DNA of 64,000 nt from NCBI GenBank assembly GCA_036365515.1, contig CM070876.1:126119810-126183809 (forward strand), read 5' to 3'. This document shows, in pieces, positions 57,090 through 64,000 of the stretch. Both the position numbers and the translations under genes were made by a program. Every line of letters begins with the position of its first letter. Within the stretch, counting starts at the first letter, position 1. This DNA comes from Torymus aiolomorphi. Taxonomy: Eukaryota > Arthropoda > Insecta > Hymenoptera > Torymidae. Below the pieces are notes generated by a model that ran no database searches, was not told the DNA's origin, and was given only the letters and a program-made list of their open reading frames with translations.

Positions 57090-59397
57090 ATGCCACTCTT
57101 AGACGACGATACATTTGAAGACATCATGGGGGTGGAAATCCAAGGCTGGATAATGAACCTGGGCGGCGAATCGCTCGACGATGCGCTCCAAAAATTAGAA
57201 CTTTTACAAAGCGGCACACAGTTTGCAAAAGCGGATAGGTTATATAGGCGATTACGAGGTGACTATATAGCGAAAGATTTCATGCGAACGGAAGAAGCAG
57301 AAGACGAAGCAGAAGCATTCGATAGAAGAAACGAGAAACTGGAAACCTTGGTACAAACTCTGCCGTTCGACGCACGTACACAGGACGAGCTGACAGAAAG
57401 GCGCGAAGCTACGAGACGCACATACTACACGCAAAGACGTCTCGCGTCAACGCCACTAGACCATGGTCACATACTACTGAACCAAATGGACATGTCATTC
57501 ACCGAAGTACAAGAAGATAACGCCGGCGCGACAGCGTTAACAACAACAGCAGAGCAAATATGGACCGCGACGACGCAAAATCAACCAGGATCGAGGCGAA
57601 CGTCGCAGCAAGATATTCGTGAAGCAATAAACCTGGGAAAAGCGATAGCCGAAGATAGATTTCCATCGCCTATCACAACACAGTTAACGTGGGTAAACAC
57701 GTTAACAACCACGACGACAACGGCGAGTACAGCCGTAGCTAGCACTGCGGGCACGTACATAATACATTCAGCCCCGCAATCGGTCTTTACGACACGAACA
57801 GCAACTACAACCGATGATCCTGTACAATGCACGCTCACAAACGGCAAAACATACACAATGCCAAGAACAGTAGCATGCAAAATGTTGAGGATACAAGGAA
57901 TCGCAAAAGGCTACGATAAAGAAATAAAGCAGCTGCAGGAGCAGATGTCAGATCTAATAGCGAGCACACGCCTGTATGCAATGTCAAATAAAACGACAGG
58001 CAACGAAACGAGCTCGCAAAAACACAAGACAGTGAACTTCCAAGACACGTACAGATTAGAGTACCTTGACGAAGGAAGTACACAAACGGACTCGCGCAAC
58101 ACAGTGACGAACGCAAACTCGCTACAACTACCAGCGCTAAACCCAGCAGCGCAAAACTTCACATCGCAAAGGTATTATGCGGACGAGCATGGCCCTCAAC
58201 GACATCCTCAGCCTCATGCCCACGACCGGCAAGAGTCTTGGGGGAGGCAGAGCCTCCCGAGTAACTCGCAAAGTAGATACTCGGGCGAAGGTACCACGCT
58301 CCATCAATCCATAAACGTGGACGTTGGCAGAACAGTGCGGTAGTGGAAACTGCAATTCACCGGCCAGAAAGGCAGTAGCATCGAGGAATTTCTCGAGCGC
58401 ATTAATGAATGCCGCTCGCTCGCGCGGATCACAGATGAAGATCTGCTGAACGCTATGTCCGAGCTGACGTCCGGCGTGGCAATGCATTGGTGCCGCCAAG
58501 CTCGCAAAAATTGGCGAACTTGGGAAGACTTCTGCGTCGCCGCACGCCGCTGCTACGGGGTCGACAAGCGATTCCAGCAACGACTCGTCGGCGAAGCGCG
58601 AGCCCGCACCCAAGACAGAGATGAGCCTGTAAGGGATTATATTATATGCCTCCTTACGATTTTGAGTAAGTTCGAGGAGCCCTGGGATGATGAAAGGCAA
58701 CTCGAGCATATATACAGAAATATGCTCCCTAGTCTCCAGCGCTTGGTACCACGGGAGAAAGTCACCAATATAGACAAGCTTGTAGAGCTTGCACGAAAAG
58801 CGGCTAAGGGAGGCGGAAAGAAGTTACAAGCCTCCCCCGAACCCGGACGATAGTCTGTTACCAGACGTAGCCTAAAAGGAGCCAAAGTCCGCGAAAACGC
58901 AATCGCTGCGAGGCAAGAGTAGTCTAGCAGCTTTGGCAAGTGGGACGACCCCGCAGGACAAGGATGGAAGATCCGCGTCGAGCGATAGCAAGCCGAGCCT
59001 AGCCGCTATGGCAGAGCAGTCGGCTCAGGGGCTCGACCAGCTGATTAGCCAACTGCTAGATGAAAAGCTCGCAAAACTTAATTTGAGCAGGGAACAACCC
59101 TTGGGGCCGCCGCCAACAAGCAGCAGCCCTCCCAAGAAGACAGCAGCGTACCGCAAGAGTGGTCGCAGCCTCCCTAACAAGCATAGGGAAATGCTCCGGC
59201 AAGAACCGGTGAGAAGAATTACGCGCCGCCAACTCCAACCAGCGATAAGAACGCCAATAACCAACCCGGGCCAAAAGAGCACGTGCGGTGCTGGGGTTGT
59301 AGCTGGCCTGGCTATATTAAGCCACACTGCGTGGAGTGCTCGGGAAAAGGCAGAGGGGGCGCGTAGACGAGGTCCCTTTCGCCCCTCCAAAACCTGA
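57090..59397 (+). pseudogene. gag: Gag of second Gypsy element
   Basis: ATG at 57090 opens a frame with an acidic N-terminal helix region, a Thr-rich central part (about residues 180-235) and a coiled segment. A stop TAG at 58341-58343 occurs where the related element has Lys, then the capsid core resumes in the same frame (GSSIEEFLERINECRSL, NWRTWEDFCVAARR, RTQDRDEPVRDYI) to 58853. A frameshift near 58830 follows. Further on, a knuckle-like CWGCSWPGYIKPHC near 59290 has Tyr in place of the usual His. Several more stops occur in between. Gag would form the particle; this copy is decayed. Confidence 0.75.
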
Positions 59398-59454
59398 CCT
59401 CAACGGCGCCTCTGCAAGGCGACCCGGCTGCGTCCGGCAGCAACCTCTACCGAC

Positions 59455-62066
59455 ATGGAGGGAAATTTGAGTACCCCGAGTCAACCAGAATACTCACGAT
59501 GGTATTTACCAGTGGGCCTTGGCGGATTTCGCATACGCGCGCTACACGATTCAGGCATATCTCGCACCGCAGTAGGCCCTATTGGCTTGCAGATTGCGAC
59601 CGCATGTGGCAAGAAGATTACGCCGCACTGCGGAAGTCGGGCACGCCTCGCCAACGGCAAAACCGCGGCGGTGCTCAGCCACGTAGACCTGCCCTTTGAC
59701 GTGGCAGGTGTGCGACATTACTTCGACGTGGTGATTCTCGAGGAATTGGACGCAGACTGTCTGCTCGGCGCCGACTTTATGTGGAAATTCAACGCCGTGC
59801 TGTGGCCGCGCGAATCGACGCTGAGCATCGAAGGAGTTAAAGAGCGAATTCCGCTAGAATTAGCGTCACTAGCGCACGACGAAGCGAGCGCTGTTCACCT
59901 CGCTTCGGTTGGCCTCGCCGATGTCGATGAAGGCCAACGGCGACAGTTGCAGGAGTTGCTCGATCAACTGCTGCCTGCGAGTGACGCCCTATTAGGATGC
60001 ACCAGTTGGACCGAACACAACATCGACGTCTCAAGCACTAGACCCATAAAGCAGAAATATTACCCTGTCTCGAAGAAGCTCGAGGAGGAAATGTACAGGC
60101 AAGTGCGAGAGATGCTCAAGGCGGGCATTATTGTCCAATCGACCAGTGAATGGTCGAGCCCTGTTGTGATGCAACGGAAAGCGAATCGCACGTACCAATT
60201 CTGCATCGATTATCGCAAGTTGAACGCGGTAACGACGGCGAGCGCGTACCCGCTCCCTCACATGGATGCGATTTTACGCAAGCTCCAAGATGCTCGATAT
60301 ATATCGATGATCGATCTGAGCAGCGCCTACCACCAAATTCTGTTCCGGAAGGAGGCGCAGGCGCTAACCGCGTTTACTGTCCCGGGGATGGGCCTCTTCG
60401 AATTTACTCGAATGCCTTATGGGGTAGTAGGCGGACCAGCGACCTCCCAGGAGCTTTCGGACCGCGTTATCGGTCCGGAGATGGAACCTCATGCGTTCTC
60501 CTATTTGGACGATATTATTATCGTCATCGAGATGTTTGAGGAATACCTCAAGTGGCTCAGCCACGTTCTCCAGCGTATTAAAGACGCAGGTCTCACGATC
60601 AACCGTGAGAAAAGCGAGTTCTGTCGCAGCGAAGTCAAGTTTCTCGGGGTCTTAGTTAACCGAGACGGCTTTAAGCCTGACCCGGACAAGATCGCTCCGA
60701 TTTTGGAATATCCGGCACCGAAAAATCTCAAACAGTTGAGAAGGTTCCTTGGCATGGCGTCGTGGTATCGCAAGTTCTTGCCCGACTTTGCGACAATCGC
60801 GGAGCCGCTCACGCAGTTAACAAAGCACAACATTGCGTATGTGTGGAGTGACGCGGAGCAGTCTGCATTTGAGCAGATTAAAGCTCTCATTGCGTCTGCC
60901 CCGGTATTACACCGGCCGTCGTTTGAACACCAGTTTGTAATTCAAACGGACGCGAGTGATACTGGCCTTGGAGCGGCACTCACGCAGACAATCGACGGCG
61001 AAGAGCGAGTTTTATGCTTCGCAAGACGTACGATGACTGCGGCAGAACGGAACTATTCCGTCACGGAACACGAATGCCTCGCAGTTTTGTGGACGATTCG
61101 CAAGTTCCGTGCTTATGTCGAAGGGTATCACTTTAAAGTGATGACGGACCATAGTAGTCTGAAATGGTTATGCAATTTGCATAATCCCACTGGACACCTA
61201 GCGCGGTGGGCGCTTGAAATGCAAGCGTATGACTACGACGTCGAGCATCGTAAGGATTCACTAAACCACGTGCCTGACGCGCTCTCTCGCATGCTTGAGG
61301 ACGAGGAAGCGCCAGACCTCGCGGCAGTGAACATCTCCGAAGAGACAGACGACACCTGGTACAAACGCATGGTCGCCGCTGTCGGACAAAATCCCGGTGA
61401 CTATCCGTGGTGGAAGATAGTTCACGGGCGCCTCTACAGCTACCGTCTAAATCCTGCAGTCGAAGATTTGCTTGAGGACGAGGACGCCTGGAAATTAGTG
61501 CTACCAGCTGAGAAGCGCGAGAAAGCGATGCAAGAGAGCCACGCAGAACCTACCGCGGGTCACTTAGGCCGAGCGAAAACGCATGCGCGTGTCACGCTCT
61601 ATTATTACTGGCCTTCGCTGCGCAAAGATGTCGCTGACTTTGTGCGGAACTGCTTGATCTGTCAGCAGTGCAAAGTGCAGCAGACAGCGCCGGCAGGCCT
61701 CATGGGCAGCCATCGCGCGCTACGCCCGTGGCAGATCGTTGCAGGGGATATTATGGGACCTTTTCCCAGGTCCGCTCGAGGTTTCGAGTACCTGCTGATC
61801 TTTCTGGACTTATTTACTAAGTGGATCGAATGCGTGCCGATTCGCAAGGCGAACGCACGTACCACCGAAAAGGAAGTGGAACAGCGAATCTTCCTGCGCT
61901 TTGGAGAACCCGAAGCTTTTCACTCCGACAATGGAACGGAGTTCAAGAACAAGGCTCTTGACTCCTTCCTGAACAAGTGTGGAGTTATGCATACGACGAT
62001 TCCGCCGTATCACGCGCAGGCGAATCCTGTAGAGCGAGTGAATCGCACGGTGAAAACCATGATAGT
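59455..62066 (+). pseudogene. pol: Pol of second Gypsy element, interrupted in integrase
   Basis: An open frame of about 870 codons from ATG at 59455. Protease has HDSGIS at residues 31-36 (Asp-Ser-Gly instead of Asp-Thr-Gly). RT runs from about residue 195, with YLDD near 349-352. RNase H has QTDASDTGLGA near residue 500. Integrase has an HHCC module (TAGHLGRAKTH ... CLICQQCK), Asp near 765, Asp near 825 and Glu near 860. Every catalytic residue I could check is present. The frame ends artificially because a minus-strand CR1-like element begins at about 62067. Integrase continues at 63697. Confidence 0.9.
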
Positions 62067-63697
62067 AATAGTAGTAATAGTAGTTTATTGCAAAAATATA
62101 AGTTTTACAAACATCTGATAAACTTGTATAAATAAATATTCGTATTGATTACCATTATAAAATAATGATTATAGACTTTTCGAGAAAGAAATACACAGAT
62201 GTAATAAAAAAAAGAAAACACCAGTTTCAGTATCTTTAAAATACTAGCTTTACATGCTGGTTTGCCATATCACAGTCACCCTTAAGAATAAATAATACTG
62301 AGTAGTAAGTCACAATGTTAAATTAGTGATATCACAGATAAAGCGGGTATTTAAAAATGACTAGAAATCTGATGGACTAGGGAAATATATATATAATAGT
62401 ATAACTATTACTCGTCAAATTATCACAGAAAAATACTAAAGACTAAATACTTAAGACTAAGAGTAAAACTATCTGACATTCACACTCGACACTCGCGCTA
62501 ATAAATTACATTCATACCAATAAAAACTGTGTATATGGGACGACACTGCAATTTATAAATTAACATACAGAAATCGCCCATTTCGCGAGTGGTTTAATCG
62601 AGATCAAGCAAATACGCTTTCAGAGATGTTTTAAACCTCCTGAGAGAAGAAAAATTTCTAATCTCAGCAGGCAGAGAGTTCCATAGGTGCGCACCTCTTA
62701 CCTGGAATGATTTTATCCCAGTGTCGGTGCGCATCAGGGGTACTGTTAATTCTTTAATTTCACCTCTAGTTGCGGATCTGGGTACATATCTGGAGAAGAG
62801 ACTCTCAAGATAGTCCGGAGTATGCATACGCATTATTTTATACATCATGATTACCATAAAGTAGTGTCTCCTCGAGTCAGTGCATAGCCATCCCAGAGCA
62901 GCCCTATGAGGCGAAATATGATCACTTCGACCTATACCTAACACATACCTCACACATGTATTCTGCAGTCTTTTTAATCTGTTCCTCAACTCTTGAGATG
63001 CATCAAGAAAAACTATCGAGCAGTAGTCCAGATGTGGGAACAACAGCGCAGCCGTGAGCCGTTTACGCAAGGTCTCAGTAGTGTACCGACGGAAAAAGCG
63101 CAAGGCAAACAATACACGATTAAATTTCTTTGTAATATGACTAGTGACGCTGTCGGAGAGTGGGATAAAGGCACCATCTCCAAGGTCGACCGTCCTCGGC
63201 TCAGCATTTGAATAAAAATCATTAACGAAATGATTGCCACCGAAAACAATCTCCTTTGTTTTGAGCTTATTAAGTTTAAGAGATGCACCCTCAGCCCACG
63301 CCGACACAGCAACAGCTGCCCGCCGCAGTGGTTGTATGCCCGCATCTAGACTCTCTTTGGGTACTTGTATGTAAACTTGCAAATCATCTGCATACAGTAT
63401 ATGCTTGATGCATCTCGAGTCAAGGACGTCACGTATGTCGTTTATGTATAGGCAAAACAACAAAGGTCCCAGAACTGATCCCTGTGGTACTCCAAGATTC
63501 GTGTTTAACCACGAAAATAAACCTTGAGATTGTGTATATACAAATTGTTGCCTACCAGAAATATATGAGCTTATCGACTGAAGAGCAATTCTGGAGAAAC
63601 CTATCAATTTCAGCCTTTCGAGAAGTCGAAAGGGAGAGATTATGTCGAATGCCTTGCTAAAGTCAAACAGTAGCAGTAACGTGACGTATTTCTTGTC
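62067..63697 (-). mobile_element. 5'-truncated CR1-like retrotransposon in the Gypsy integrase
   Basis: The minus-strand element starts within RT and ends with a 3' UTR, CAATAAAC and a tail of ACTATT/ACTACT repeats at 62067-62090. It is closely related to family 1 (18909-23957) and inserted in reverse orientation between two neighbouring codons of the integrase gene. No clear target duplication is visible beyond a few shared bases (GAT). Confidence 0.9.
62594..63697 (-). pseudogene. CR1-like reverse transcriptase, C-terminal part
   Basis: The frame begins with DKKYVTLLLLFDFSKAFD and contains GVPQGSVLGPLLF, the catalytic ILYADDLQVYIQ, the NKLKTKEIVFG block, a thumb-like region (RRYTTETLRKRL, FPHLDYCSIVF) and a C-terminal block ending SSLRRFKTSLKAYLLDLD with a stop at 62594. 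No stop or frameshift interrupts this segment. The endonuclease and first RT motifs are missing by 5' truncation. The open frame continues past 63697 only because the reverse strand of integrase happens to lack stops. Confidence 0.88.
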
Positions 63698-64000
63698 GAT
63701 GCGTTCCTCGAAGAAAACCACAAGGATTGGGATTTGCACATCCCCGAACTGATGTTCGCGTACAACACTGCGACGCAGGAGTCGACGGGGTCGAGCCCAG
63801 CTTTCCTGAACATGGGCCGGCAACAGACTCCGCCCGTTTTCTTGAAGCGCCACGAGGAGCGCGCAGCAGAAGAGCTCGCAGAAGCAGCCGAGCTCGAGCG
63901 CTGGCACGCGCGGCTGCAGAAGTTGCGAGACGTGCAACAATCCGCCGCGAAGAATGCTTCGGCAACGCAACAGCGACAGTCGTATTATTATAATGCGTCT
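63698..64000 (+). pseudogene. pol: Gypsy integrase, continuation after the insertion
   Basis: In frame, this reads FLEENHKDWDLHIPELMFAY, NTATQESTGSSPAFLNMGRQ and a Glu/Ala/Arg-rich helix, matching the integrase C-terminal part of the element at 29252-39366 (AEENHRSWDEKLNELAFAYN). It is open to the window end. Confidence 0.85.

Noticed and set aside
63727..63993. 88-codon ORF at the right end
   Set aside because: It is an alternative frame of the Gypsy integrase C-terminal part, which reads convincingly in another frame.

Overview
This window looks like a piece of an insect nuclear genome built almost entirely from transposable elements. I found no host gene that I can defend. The evidence for a eukaryote, probably an insect and possibly a hymenopteran, is the mix of Ty3/Gypsy LTR elements, CR1-like non-LTR elements, Helitrons, Mutator-like, P-like, hAT-like and foldback DNA elements, long (GA)n and (CA)n microsatellites, and spliceosomal-type splice signals. 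The host group is inference; no host marker gene is present.

Layout, left end to about 29 kb. A P-element-like transposase end (1-752) is followed by an internally deleted Gypsy copy (1175-3689, 4-bp target duplication). Next come a two-armed foldback element rich in AGGTCA half-sites (4107-5498), a 42-43 bp minisatellite, a tRNA-like SINE head and a truncated Helitron helicase (6397-7556). A nearly intact Mutator-like transposase lies on the minus strand (9360-11108). A decayed Helitron (about 12551-17428) has an 802-bp foldback element inside it. A minus-strand LTR (25442 to 18580) is split by two non-LTR elements of different families, and this insertion has (GA)n on both sides. Then comes the 3' half of a minus-strand Helitron (29140 to 26965) with a small extra ORF and a plausible Helitron terminus.

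Layout, 29 kb to the right end. A full-length, young but broken Ty3/Gypsy element occupies 29252-39366 (TSD TCAT). It has gag, a canonical -1 frameshift heptamer, pol with an AT-hook tail, and an unusual third ORF preceded by strong splice-acceptor signals. A hAT-like element (39539-42492, perfect 8-bp TSD) carries an inverted 92-bp minisatellite and a nested TTAA-flanked element. Simple repeats, a G-rich tract, an element with perfect 31-bp terminal repeats and a hAT MITE lead to a two-ORF non-LTR element (51290 to 47052) whose 3' end abuts 247 bp of (GA)n. The right end is a second Gypsy element (LTR 54175-55056, gag from 57090, pol from 59455). Its integrase is interrupted by a 5'-truncated CR1-like copy (62067-63697) and resumes to the window edge.

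The elements form a record of nested insertion rather than a cooperating gene set. The Gypsy family at 1175-3689 and 29252-39366 carries its own replication signals: LTRs, a tRNA-Lys-type primer site, a polypurine tract, a frameshift site and a splice donor and acceptors. Most coding regions have stops or frameshifts. Apparently uninterrupted ORFs are ORF3 at 1460-2416, the small Helitron-linked ORF at 27753-28157, and long parts of pol at 59455-62060.
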